A stretch of 64,000 nucleotides of DNA from Dicaeum eximium (Eukaryota; Chordata; Aves; Passeriformes; Dicaeidae), in NCBI GenBank assembly GCA_013396995.1, contig VWZP01001599.1:1451946-1515945 (forward strand), written 5' to 3'. Shown in pieces: positions 27,495 to 39,706 of the stretch. A program made the translations under genes and the position numbers. How positions within the stretch are numbered: the first letter of the stretch is position 1; each line of letters begins with the position of its first letter. Below the pieces are notes generated by a model that saw only the letters and a list, made by a program, of their open reading frames with translations, searched no databases and was not told where the DNA came from.

Positions 27495-28953
27495 TTTTAC
27501 ACTTAACAACAAACAACATAACATCCAAAACTGTCTGTTCATAGCTCACTCATCTGAATTTATTTAGCTGAATGTTTCCTATGATTTTTTTCAACATGGG
27601 AACTATGGCCTTTAGTGCAGCTCTTATCAAAGGAATCAGGCTCTTATATCTCCCTAGCAGACAGTTCTCTGCTGTGCTAAATAGCAGATACCTCCATTAC
27701 CTTGTATTAATACCTCTAAAATCCTGTCAGTGTGGTTACCTAAACCCAGTAAATGTGTACTAAATAGCAATGCTAACAATTTAACAATCTAGTTACAAGC
27801 AGTAAGTTACAAAAGAAGTCATCTCCGCCTTTCATTAATTTTTCCCTTAATGGTCTCATTAGTTTTTGTAGTTGGGCACAGCAGTTAATGGCCTCAACAA
27901 TAAATCCTGCAAAGTGAGATTTTAAAACTTCAAGGTAGATCTGTGCTACTGGTTTGTCTTGTTATTTTCTATGTTGACCTCTGCTACCTTTATTTAGGTC
28001 ATTCTCCCTTAACTTTTAACTGTTTCAGAGTCTAACAAGTGATATCTAATTCTGAAATATTAAATCTGGACCACACATATGCCAAATGAGTGCTCCAGGC
28101 TCTACAAAATGACGTAGCAAGACCTTCCAGGATTACAGCAGCTTAAAATCAGAAATATTTGAAAACAGTAACGGTGAAAAACATAGTTCCTTTTTATTTG
28201 TGTCTTGAACTTCTGAACTTTATTATTCAGGTCCTTCCAGCAGCCCTGTGAGGGCCAGAAATCCCCTTTTAAAAAACAGCAACACAAAGCCAACAGTTTT
28301 TGTTTAATCATATGACTTGAGCACCCGGGAGCTTGAGGAAGAGCAACAAGGAAAACAAAAGTCACAATCAGAGCTCAAGGCTGGTAGCAATGTGCCTGAC
28401 ACAAAGACCCTTCTCGCGACTTTGGGATCAGTGCACCACAATAATAACCAGATTAGTGATAAAGATCATTGCTTTCTGTATTTCCTTTCTCTTGACAGCT
28501 TTCATATCTGATTCACTAGGGTGCTTATTGAGTCCAGGGGTGTTCAGCCAGCGTACAACCAGAGTAAAACAGCCATGAATCATGCCCTCAAAGTGCTCTT
28601 TACCGCAGCCGCTAACACTTTATAATGTTGTCTAGAAATCCAAAAGAATGATTTAGTCAAACCACGGCTTCTATTTCATTTTTATTAAACCTGGCTCTCT
28701 GCCTAAACTCCTGGCATTTTGAACAGTGAATATATTGCTTTACCCATAACATTTGTAACCTTCATTGATCCGCTCAGGTAAAAGCACCGAGTAAAAGTCC
28801 TTTATTATTGATGTGGAAAATATTACTTCTCCATTGCTTTTTGTCCACAAACGTCTGTCACTTTTCCCTGACAAATCTCCTCAAGTCTTCTTTGTTCTGG
28901 GCCTAGAAATTCCATCCATGGTTATTTTGTGAGATGCAGCTGGTTTTCAATAT

Positions 28954-29099
28954 AAATCATAGCATACTTTGGTTTGAAAGGGACTGTCCAAGGTCATCTG
29001 GTCTAACCCTGAGCAGGGACATCTCCAGGTTCAACCTGACCTTGAATGTTTCCCAGGATGGGACACCTATCACCTCTCTGGGCAACCTGTGCCAGTGTT
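28954..29099 (-). mobile_element. Short CR1 LINE 3' fragment
   Basis: The sequence AATCATAGCATACTTTGGTTTGAAAGGGACTGTCCAAGGTCATCTGGTC, with later CACCTCTCTGGGCAACCTGTGCCAGTG, is a diverged CR1 3'UTR in reverse, about 145 bp. Its right end joins a perfect inverted repeat (29092-29131). Confidence 0.85.
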
Positions 29100-29131
29100 A
29101 ATTGAACTTCAAATGGTTGAATTAACACTGG
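29092..29131. repeat. 16-bp inverted repeat with 8-nt loop at a CR1 edge
   Basis: The arms CCAGTGTTAATTGAAC (29092-29107) and GTTGAATTAACACTGG (29116-29131) are complementary except for one position, with loop TTCAAATG. The left arm begins in the last bases of the CR1 fragment at 28954-29099. Confidence 0.9.
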
Positions 29132-32100
29132 TTCACGGCACTTTCACCACACCTCAGCTTTGAGTACAATGATTTTGCACAAACACAGCTTACTGTGATC
29201 ACTTCTCAGAACAAAGAGGTCTTTTCCTACAGCTTTGGGGACCCCTTGCCAGGGACCCCATTGCATTCACTGCAGCAGCACTGCCCCAGGGTGAGCATCC
29301 TTCTTGAGAGCACAGCAGGTCTGTAGCAGTGTGTGCATATTTTCCAGAGGAAAGTAAATTGTCAGCATAGCTTGCTGAGCACAGCTTTGTTTTCTGATTT
29401 TATCACCCCTGTTTTTATTGCCCCCTGCCCCTCCTCTCCTGCTGCCACAGGAGCTGAGCTCCTCCCAGCAGTGGGGGGAGCCCCCTGCACCTGCCCCAGA
29501 AGCTGTGGGTGTAATGTCATGGCTAATGATTTTCTGATTTTTTTCCCCTGCATGATGTCTCTAGTCCCTGTATCTGACAGTTCCAGCAGTGTAAGCAATA
29601 ATTTTCCTACCTGTCACAAGTCCCATGACCCAGCTGCAGCCTGGGGAAGGTTGCTCTGTGCCTCTGCCCTGCCAGGGCTGCTATTCCAGCACCCTTTTTG
29701 CTCTTATGGTTTCTGAGGCAGAAGAAGCCTCCCAAGGTTTTCGGTCAGTGCATGGCTGTCATATTTCATTTTGCCTAATACACATCAAAGTGATACCTTT
29801 GACAAGTGCATTTTCCTATGCCATTTGTTGATTCCTCCTCTATAATTCCACCTGCATGGATCCAAAGTGTCACCACATCAGTCACCAGGTCACAGAAAAT
29901 TTTGCCGGCTACTTTCTGTGTCTGTGTACAGTTGGGTTTTTTTACTTATTAGCACTTAAAATTATTATAGCTTATTATTTATGTACATGTCTTTGGTGCG
30001 TATGAGTATGCAGTCACCATTTTTATTATTTGTTCATTTCTATCTGGGCCACATGTTAACTTTGTGTATATTGGTTTGCATATTGGCTGATATCCTTTAT
30101 CCCTGTACAAGCACAGTGTGTGGGTCTGTGTGCATGCAAGCAGCTTACTGCATTTATCTCTTCATGTATGTGCAGCAGGCTCCTGTCTGTGTCACACAAA
30201 GATGGGCCAATGCTGTGGTTTGTTCTTCTGCACACAGCACATCTCTGTCTGCATGTTAATATTTCTCTGCACCCTGATAATTTAATCATGTGTTGGGGAA
30301 GGGAGTCAGCACTGCTTCTCAGTGGAGAAGATTTATTTTAGATTTCCATTTTCAGAAATTATTTCAGGATGATGCTCCACCTTTATGAAAGGGAAAAAAA
30401 GTAGTCCACTGGACTAAGCTTTTTCTCATATTGGGAGCAGTATTATGCTCCCACTGTATTAAAGAACATCTCTGGATCCAGTGGGGATGGATCCACCTCA
30501 CCTGTTCATGGCAATTGCAAAATCAGGCTACTCTGAGCTCATCATCATGGCTCCTTCTGTAGTCAGTGAAAAAAACATACAGATGTATAGACTCCCTCTG
30601 TAGACAACCCATCCTATGACAGATGTCTAAAGCCACGAGAGGACCACTGCCTAGGGACAGCTGTTTGTAGCAGCCCATTGAAACTTGCTGGGGTTTGCAT
30701 TGCTTATGTAGGAGGAGAGCTTTACTCACGTCTTTATCTGATTAGGTGAATCCTGGGACTTCAGAAAAGCAAAACTAGCTGAACTGAATGTGTCAGTTTT
30801 TCTCTTTATATGTTTCATGACTACAGTTGTTCTTGCAAGCAGGTTTTTCAAGTCTAGACATGACCCACACTGGATGAAAGGCATTAAAGGGAGTGGACCA
30901 GAATATGTAACCTATAAACAGCAAAGGCATTTAAAAGCATAGATCCTGCAGGGAAGTTTCAGCAGAGGAACTGTGGACACAAGACTAACCCCAAAGCCAA
31001 TGAAAACCAAACCCCTTGAATCCATGAGCTGGAGTATCATCCCACAGGTGAAGGATGATTATCTTGCAAATGTAGAAATCATCTGAATTTTAGTGAAGGG
31101 CAAGACCAACAGCTAATGTTTGTATTACACTGTACTGCTGGTCAAACAGGTCATCAGTACTGCAGCACTGGTGAGCCTGACATGGAATTTATAGTAGCTA
31201 TCCCCAAGGAAGCTTGAAGATGCTGAGTAAAAACAGTACGATCCAGGCAATGATCAATTAATACTCAATTTTGGATGACTTCTCCAAGAGGACTGGGGAA
31301 AGATAAAAAATCCAAGGTGAAACCTGCTGCATTTTGTAGCTATTAAAACATAAAACAGACACAGATTTGAACTTAACAAAACTACGAGATGTCTGTTATG
31401 CAGTGGAACTGGAACATCAAAAGGGTCTTGGAAGTCTAATAACACACAAATTTGAACAAAAGGGAATGATATGAGCTTTCTCTTTTTTGGCTTTGATACT
31501 CTAGAGACAATCAGTAATTTAATGGATCTAGGGAAGCACACTTATTTATAGAACAGAAAGGTTTTTTATGAGTATTATGTTGCTGATATACATGAAAATG
31601 TACAGAAGTGTGCTTCTATGTTCCAAACCTCTCCTTTAAAGTGGGTTTTTTAATGTGTGGTCAGTTTATAGCTTATCTCTGTGCAGGGTCCTAGAATGAT
31701 ACAATTTGAGGAAAAATAACTGCCAACACCTAATTTAAAGGGCTGGGAATTTATTAATCTTTTTTTTTTTTTAGAATGTCACTGGACTTGGGTGGAGCTG
31801 AAACCAACTGTTTTAGTAAGACTGTATTGGATTTCACTGATTTTACAATCATAAATGTAGAAATGCTTCAGATTATTACTTTTTTCCAGGGCAGTAACAG
31901 TTGACAGGTGTTAGGCATGCCTTATAGCTGTAGCTTTTCATTCTGTTCGTTGTTCCTCCCCTCCTCCAACATCCCATGACCCTTGATTCCTTGGTGTCCC
32001 TGTCTTCAGAGATCTATTGCACTATATTTCCTTCCTACCAAGCAGCATGTTCTTTTGCTCTTAGATTTGGACCTGAGAGTGTAAAACGAAGTAAAGAAAC

Positions 32101-33919
32101 ACAACCTAACAATTCTCTCTCTTCTGTTCTTCAGTGTCAGCAGTACCTCTGCTCTCTCTTCTATATCTTATCTTCAATGCTGTCATGCCTCACTAAGAGG
32201 GATTGACTCATGGGTTGGACACTACTGCTTTTGGTGATGACTTGTTACTTTTTTTTTCTTCTGTTCATCACATCTGAGTGCACTTGACAGCATTCAGTCA
32301 CTGCCAGATTGTCAACACTGGACCCAGACATTTTCTGTGTTCAGAACAAATGTGGTCATATCTTTCCAAGTCCACCATCTAAAAGCCTACTTTCTCTCTG
32401 CTTCTTTCCTCTCCACATCAAATATGCCTCAGTTTTTTCCTGGAGAGATGACACTGGCATTGGGGAGGGGGGATTTGGCTTCTTTACTCACTTGCCACGC
32501 TGCCTTTCAGTTGAGATGCCAGCCTGGGAGCCTGCAGTGATGCTGGTGTTGGGATGTGGCTCACAGCAGAACTGGAATGGCTGTTTCCCATCTGGTTCAG
32601 AGCAGCTGTCAGAGACAATGAATGCCAGTATCCGACAGCAGGAGCCTGTTTTTGTTGTGTGTACGTGTTTGTGTTGTGCACTTCTGAGCTGCCTCTGTGC
32701 TGGGAAGCAGCTCTTCTCTTTGCTAATGGATGCTCATGGAAAGGTCCATATAACCCTGTGCTGTGCTCTGCAAACCATAGTTTGCATTGCTCTGGCTCAC
32801 TAGCTAAAAGACCAAGTTAATGTGTAAGTCTCAAAGTAATTTAATGAACAATTAACTGGAAATACACATTATTTATATTTTGCAAAGGGATCTGGGAGAG
32901 ATGCCAACTTGACATCTTAACTAAGAATCAAAAAGGACTGTGACTTGGTTTAACATATAACAGGACCCAATGGCTAAAACATCAGCTATGATGTGCATAG
33001 ATGGTGTTTACATAAGAAGCATGCAAGGGAAGCAGGGTACCTGCAGGGCAGTCCTTCTGCAAGGACACCGTGTTTTCAAGCATTGCAGAAACATTCTAAG
33101 GCCTCTAGCAATCCCACAAAATGGAAACAGGTTTAAAACTTTCCCTAACAGAACATTTTCAAACAAAATGTGTATGTCCTCTATGCAGCAGGTCAGTTTG
33201 GATCCCTGCCTAAGGAAAAGCGAGGACTATTTCAAAACAGATTCTATGGGAACAAAAATCTAAATAGGTGGGTTATGTTAAAAACTAGCTTGTCTGGAAT
33301 TTTGGATAAGCCTTCTCTGAAGTTTTAGTTACCTCAAGTATCAGCTGGGTAACAGGACCAGCCATCCAGCAGTTGCTCTTGCCCATCTGGCTGAGGCACT
33401 CTGTGTGCTTGGCCAGAACCTGGAAGCTTTCAGGACTGCTGGTGTGTGGCATTTAACCAAGGGGAGCAGCTGTTCCTTGTTGGAGAGCCAAGATCTTGCC
33501 CAGTCCCCAACTGAGAGCTTGTCATATAACATAGCCCCAAAATGGAGATAATAATGCTTGCCCTTCTTTAGAAATTACTTTGAGATCTGCCAAAGAAAAG
33601 GGCCTATTCAAATGCAAAGCCTGATGCTTTTATTTATTAATAGATATTGTGCCAGAGTCACCAATCTGCTCCTGGTGCCTAGTGTGGCTTTGAAAACAGA
33701 GGATCTGCTTGCTTGTTTGAACCCAGCTGGTGAGTTGAGACCCAGGGCTGTGTTGTGATATTGGAAGGAGAAGGAAAGAGGCAGATGTTAACCAGCAGCT
33801 ACTCAAGCATAGTGCTTTAGTGGCAGCACCAGTACTGCTGAGGACTGGGCTTCTCAGAACACTGCTGTTTCCTTTAAGGATCTTATGTGCTTGCAAAAAA
33901 TAGCAGGTAAAACTATTAT
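29132..33919. other. Intergenic, no gene seen
   Basis: Mixed-composition sequence without recognised coding similarity. The longest frame (32309-32803, 164 codons) overlaps two others in different frames and looks accidental. Short poly-T runs occur near 31760 and 32250. Confidence 0.55.
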
Positions 33920-34433
33920 CTCCCCTGGAGAATATATTTTATCCACTCCACAGGATCCCATGGGAATCCTTTGCTGTAGCAGGCTCCTGGCAGGACCTGT
34001 GGCCCTGTGGAGAGAGAAGGCCATGCTGGAGAAGGGGAAGAGTGTGATGAGTGCTCTCAGCAGAGGAGAAGTGACAGGGACAATATGTGATGACCTGACC
34101 ACAGCTCTCATTCCCCATTTGCCTGTGCTGCTTGGGGATAGGAGGTAGAGAATTCAGGAATTAAGTTGTGCCTGAGAATAGGAAGGTGTGGGAGGAATGT
34201 GTTTTAAAAGTTAGTTTTATTTCTTATCTTTCTACTCTGATTGGACTGGTAATAAATTCAGTTAATTTCCCCAAGCTGAGTTTGCTTTGCCCATGACAGT
34301 AATGGGTGATCTCTCCCTGCCCTTATCCTGACCCATGAGCCTTTAGTTGTATTTTCTCTCTCTGGTCTTGCAGACGAGGGGAGTGGTAGAGAGGCTTTGG
34401 TGGGTAGCTGGCATCCAGCCAGGGTTAACCCCA
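33920..34433 (+). mobile_element. ERV LTR fragment, same family as the 19-20 kb copy
   Basis: The 3' part of the LTR lies on the plus strand. GCAGGCTCCTGGCAGGACCTGTGG near 33979 and TTAATTTCCCCAAGCTGAGT near 34264, then GATCTCTCCCTGCCCTTATCC and GGCATCCAGCCAGGG, align in order with the reverse complement of 19056-19700. AATAAA at about 34251 may be the LTR polyadenylation signal. The 5' half is missing, and the left boundary is approximate. Confidence 0.8.
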
Positions 34434-34776
34434 TATAGACTCAGAAGCACAGCACAGTATTAAAGGGTTCACCTGATGCATTGTCTTTACTACAGCACTA
34501 CCTGGCATCTCTGGAGCCTCTAGCTCAGTTAAATTCCAACAAAGATTTTCAGGAAAGACAGGCAGAAAAAAAAAAAAAATCTTTTTTCAGTCTTGCTCTA
34601 GCTTTATCTCTGTGCTGTGAATGATTAACAGGTGGGAGGTCTGCTTGTCTAAATTTGTGCCTTCCCTATTTTGTTTTTGGGTGCACTTTCCTGGTGTGGA
34701 AAGCCTGGCACTGATTTCAGTCAATCCATGGTTCACACTGCTTGATTCGTTTTTGCTGTCCTCAAGGGAGCCTTTC

Positions 34777-35267
34777 CATAGAATCACCGAATCACAGAAT
34801 GTCTTGAGTCAGAAGAGACCTTAAAGATAGCATAGTTCCAACTTCCCTGCCATGGGTAGGGACAACTTTCATTAGACAAGGTTGCTCAAAGCCTCATCCA
34901 GTGAACCCTGCCAGGGATGGGACATCCACAACCTCTCTGGGAGACTTGTTCCAGTGGCACACCACCCTCACAGTAAAGAATTTCTTCCTAATATCTAATC
35001 TAAACCTCTCCTCTTGCCCTTTAAAGCATTTCCCCTTGTCCTGTCACTACACAACTTGTAAAAAGCCCCTCTCCAGCTCTCTTGTAGGCCCCCTTCATGT
35101 ACAGGAAGGCTGCTCTAAGGTCTCCATGCAGCCTTCTCTTCTCAGGGCAGAATATCTGTGGGTCTCTTGGCCTCTCTTCATAGGAGAGGTGCTCCAGCCC
35201 TGTGATTATCTTCACGACCCTCCTCAGGACTTGCATCAAAAGGTCCATGTGTTTCTTATGTTGGGGT
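34777..35267 (-). mobile_element. CR1 LINE fragment
   Basis: The left end ATAGAATCACCGAATCACAGAAT is the CR1 3' terminus in reverse. It continues through the complement of the typical 3'UTR and ORF2 tail, ending near CCATGTGTTTCTTATG at 35260. It lies 340 bp to the right of an ERV LTR fragment. Confidence 0.93.
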
Positions 35268-35649
35268 TTTTTTCAATTACTTTCCCCTCTACACCTGCAG
35301 TAACAGATGACACTTCCTGAAAGTGTCCTATTAAAATGAAAGCAGAGGGTGTTTCTACCCACAAAGTGGTTGACAAACTTTATTTTATCAGATGAAATAT
35401 AAATGGAAGTAACTTCACCAATGTGCTTTTACCAAGTTGTCTCCTTAAGGTGATATGTTATAGTCTGTTTATTTTGAATTTAGAATTATTTAGAATTGAT
35501 TTCTCATATTAGGATATTTCCTGTAGCCACTGGAGCATTTTTATCCCAGATATATTGTAAAGTGATGGATAATTTTAAATCCTTCCTTACCACCTCGTAA
35601 GTTCGAGAGAGCACGGTAGAACACTGCTGCTGGATGGTGTACACCGGGG

Positions 35650-36030
35650 TGTTTTGGTAAATAAAGGAAGGGCTTCAGCAGGACCGAGGAATTTCCTCTC
35701 GGAGCTCCAGAGGCGGTCTCGGGCCGGGGAGAGCCGGGAGGTGGCAGCCTCGGATCGGCAGAGCCGCCGGGGCGCTCCCGGCTGGAGTGGAAATTCCCCC
35801 TCCTTAGACACAAAAATAAAACACTGCGTTGCCATGGATTTAAAAGAAAACCGAAGGGGTATTGTCAGGGAAAGGCTTTGCCTTGCTGCCCGGGCGGTTC
35901 CTGCGGGCACTTAGAGGGAGAACGGCGGGGCCGTGAGGGAAGCGGGATGACAGCGAGGGAGCCGCGGTGGGAAACTCGCCGGGCTCGGGGAGCTCAGGGA
36001 CAGAGGAGGGGCTGATTCTCATCCGGTGTA
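35650..36030. promoter_or_regulatory. Isolated CpG island, possible promoter
   Basis: I count about 29 CpG in roughly 380 bp, against almost none in the flanking kilobases. It is not inside a recognised repeat. The plus strand has a donor-like GTAAGAAG at 36051 just past the island. The flank 36130-36560 is AT-rich and repeat-poor. It could be the MET promoter and exon 1 (MET should lie left of CAV1 on the same strand), the promoter of a non-coding RNA, or an enhancer island. No coding exon is recognised. Confidence 0.5.
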
Positions 36031-39000
36031 GCTCAGTGTCAGGCATAAATGTAAGAAGAAGGGGGTCACTGGAGCAAATCAGGAGAGAAAAAGAGCAAGC
36101 ACTAAAATCAGTCCTGTTTGCTTTGCTCTCTGATTGCTAACACCTTTTAATGATGTTCTCTCTCACTACGGGGTGGGTTCTCATTGGCTTACTTCACTTT
36201 CCATTGAAGTAACTCGGAAAATTCCAACAGCTTTGGTGGAAACAAATTCCCATAATCTCGGATTCTCTGAAGTGTCCTTCCTTTCCAAGAAACATAATCC
36301 TTCTGTGATAGAGAGAGCTTTATCATCTGCAGAACCTTAATGCATCGCTTTTAATGCTGAAAATGTACCACATCAGAAATAATGCCCAGTGCAAATGCAA
36401 TTATACACCGAGCTCCCTACTCAGATTAAATTGCAGAACATTTTAAATATCTTGCATTATAATTATTAATTATAATTTCATTTCTTGAAATTTAATTTCA
36501 TTTCTTTGCCTGACATTTGAAATTATTGACAGTCCAAGTTACACTCAATTTAATTCACTGTCTTGAATGAGTTGTCTTATATAGGGATTTTGCTTGGCTG
36601 TCTTTAAACAGAGATTTCTACTTCTTATTAGCAAATTCCTGGAGCTGTAAATGCTTTTCTTGATTTTTTTACCTCCATAGTGCTGCTATGAATTGATAGA
36701 ATCACTCAGAAAGCAGAGCTATTTTCGGGTGTCTCCCTGGTCAATAAGGAAAAATGTTCCACTTGCAAAAGAAAACTGTTTCTCTTCTGCATGAGTCATG
36801 ACTCTGCTTGTATGCACAGAGCAAAAGATTTCCAGCTTCTCAGGCCTCACTGGCATTTGGGGTAGGATTCAGCCAGCCAAGATTCACATGTGGAAACTAA
36901 ATATGGTCATAGGGTTACACTCCCATTTTTTGCCCATTACTCAGGCTTCTGCATGGTGCATTTCAGTGCCTACTCCCTTTCTGCTGCTGTATATCCCCCT
37001 CTGCAGTGATCTATTACTCTGTGGATACTGCTAGCAAGATCTTAGGCAGCACCAGTTACAAATAAACAGCATATTTCATCTGCTTGGAGTACTGCATAAA
37101 GAGAACCTGCAGTAAACCGGGGAGGAAAGCTAAAAGCTCAATACCCTTATAAAACTTCAGGCTAGAGGGTGTAATCTTAAGCCTTACTTGAGCTTTCAGG
37201 AGTAAAAATCACCACAGTTTTCATGGTAGAACCTGCCAAAAATAGACAAACAAGAGGGAAAGGACATGTTGTTTTTTTGAAAACAAAACAACCCGTGTAT
37301 TTTCAGCAACAAGAAGTCAGAGAGACATTTTTATAATTATATACAACATCAGAAGGGTTCTGATGTCATGGAAGTCAGAAAAATACATCCTAAATTATAC
37401 CACATGTCACTATGGAGGTTAATCAGCGTGACAATGCCATTTTTAGGTTCCAATAAGGATGTTCAGCCCCTGCTGGGGACTGGTCAGCAGGTGTGGCTGC
37501 AGTGAGCACAAGTCACTGGAGTCTCTTGGCTGTGCACTGCTCTGACTGGGGACACAGCTCTCAGCAAAGCACTGGCTCCCTTCACACCAGCCCTCCCTGG
37601 CGGCCTCATACCCAGCCCCAGGTGCTTCACAGACCCGTGTGCGAGTAGCAAGGGGTTTGATCTTACACTCTGGGCTCAGTTTTGACTTCCTTAAGTGCTC
37701 TATGTTCTCCTTTCATCTTCTGAGCTATTCTGTGCTGCCTGGAGACACAAACTGCAATGCACCCACAGTGGGGAGCTGATGTCTGTGTGGGTCCCACTTT
37801 CCATGGGTCCCACTTTCCACCTTCAACTTCCATTCAGAATTCAGTACAGAACAGTAACAGCACCATGACCAAAGATTTCTATGAATTAGGCCTGTTTTCA
37901 GCAAAGCTTTTACACAGTGTTAAATTTATAAATTCTCCCAGGAAATTATATAAAACCAGACTTGATTAAAACAGAATTATGGTCAGGCTGCATTACCATT
38001 TGGTCAGGAGATATTTTGTTACCTGATGAACTACACTTACCCTGTATAACCTCTATGGGACTTTGTGGCTTGCTGCAATATTTCTGCTAGAAACAAAACC
38101 CAATAATGTTTTACAATAGCTGTGGTGACTACATGGATTAGATGATTAAGACATGGATTAGTTCAATGTAGTCCATGACTACATGGACTACACTGAACTA
38201 GGAGTATCTTATACAAATCTTTTCAGCCATACATTTTAAATTACACTTACGCTTTTCCACATTTTTTTGTGTTTAACTACAAAATAGTTACCAGTAGAAA
38301 AAATGAAGAATAAATTATTCTAACTTTAATTAGATAAATACAGCTCATTTCCACAAGAAATACCACACACTAGAGAACCACGAAGTTTAAATTCACATCT
38401 GGCTATGCAAAAAATATTCCTGCATCTTATTTCTTTACCATGAGATCCAGCCCTTTGAAGGGACAATAGGACAGAGAATGCTGCAGGGCAAAATGGAAGT
38501 GTTTCTACTTCTGTCATGTGTACCAATATTTGTTCTGGAAACAGACAACTTCTTTTGTGAGAACTATTCCATTTCATGCCCCTTTCCAAGATTATTGAAC
38601 TGGCTTTAGAAATATTCAGACATGCCTTATGCCAAGTATTTGCACCTGTTACATTCTTTATGCAAAATTAAGTCACTGACTGTAAAGGCCCTAAGGGACT
38701 TATGTTCTGCCTCAGAAAATTATTTGGTGTTTATACATATGAAATTTGATAGTGTGTGCCATGAAAATCAATCAGCATGACTGCTCATCTGGACCTCCAC
38801 TACCTACCTATCCTTGGTTGACAGATAAGCTGGTGTTTCTATATTCATATAAGACAAAAGTGTTATTTTAAAACAGATTTTTGTAAATATCAGTGTTTGT
38901 AAACCCAAAAGGACAGCTTAGTTTTGAGAAGCAATTTAAAATTTGCATTGGATGTGACTCTTGGAGCCATGGCAAGTAGCACCATATAATGAATAACCTG

Positions 39001-39273
39001 GATCTAATACATCATTATCTGCTCACATAGCCATTACCTGATTGCAATTTAGAAAAATAGTCACAGAACTCAACACAGAGCAATAGAATGCTTATCTGTT
39101 ACTTTTTTAGTCACATTTTATCAGGTTTCCTTAAAGAAATAAAGGCTTTTTGCTTGTGTTTGAAGCAAAATTTGTAGTCGGTGTTTGTAAACGGAGACAA
39201 GAAAGAATGCAAGCTCCACCTATGAGAAACTTATGAAGTATTATTGAACAGGAAGAAGAACAGAGTGCTTTTA
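36031..39273. other. Intergenic flank of the CpG island
   Basis: 36130-36560 is AT-rich, complex and repeat-poor, with a partly duplicated AATTTCATTTCTTG word near 36473-36508. The remainder has the 38159 hairpin and a tandem GGGTCCCACTTTCCA pair at 37787-37817. No coding similarity. Confidence 0.5.
38159..38200. repeat. 19-bp inverted repeat with 4-nt loop
   Basis: The left arm TAGTTCAATGTAGTCCATG (38159-38177) pairs with the right arm CATGGACTACACTGAACTA (38182-38200), with one T/C difference and loop ACTA. Related ACATGGATTAG words occur just to the left (38130-38160), suggesting local duplication. Confidence 0.9.
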
Positions 39274-39706
39274 TAACCCCTGTACTTGGCATGGGTGAGG
39301 CTGCACCTCGAGTGTGCCTTCAGCTCTGGGCCCCTCACCACAAGAAGAATATTGAGGTGCTGGGAAAGGAGAGCAACAGAGCTGGTGAAGGGTCTAGAGG
39401 AACAGGAATGGCTAAAGGAGCTGGAGTTGTTTAGCCTGGAGAAGAGAAAGCTCAGGGGAAACCTTATTGCTCCCCACAATCACCTGAAAGGAGGTTGTAG
39501 CCAGGTGGGATTGGCCTTTTCTCCCAGGGAACCAGAGACAGGACAAGAGGAAATGGCCTCAAGCTGGACCTGTCATTCAGGTTCGACATCAGGACGACTT
39601 TCTTCCCTAAAAGGGTGGTCAAGCATTGGAACAGGCTGCCCAGGGAGGTGGATTCACCATCCCTAGAAGTGTTCAAGAAATGATTGGACGTGGCACTTAG
39701 TGCTAT
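39274..39706 (+). mobile_element. CR1 LINE fragment
   Basis: Plus-strand CR1 sequence from the ORF2 C-terminal region (GAGGCTGCACCTCGAGTG..., CTGGAGAAGAGAAAGCTCAGG) through GGGTGGTCAAGCATTGGAACAGG and the final GAAGTGTTCAAG block. It stops before the usual ATTCTATG tail, so it is truncated at both ends or replaced at its 3' end. Confidence 0.92.

Larger units (their letters stand above)
20050..28953. other. Intergenic, no gene seen
   Basis: AT-rich unique-looking sequence with one N gap. Several stretches (for example 23340-23720 and 28585-28945) are complex and free of repeats, as conserved non-coding elements often are, but conservation cannot be judged from one sequence. Confidence 0.55.

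Noticed and set aside
32309..32803. 164-codon open frame on the plus strand
   Set aside because: Cysteine-rich, low-information peptide without a known domain; two other frames are open over the same bases.
39286..39666. 126-codon open frame
   Set aside because: CR1 LINE sequence (ORF2 tail region and 3'UTR read through), not a host gene.
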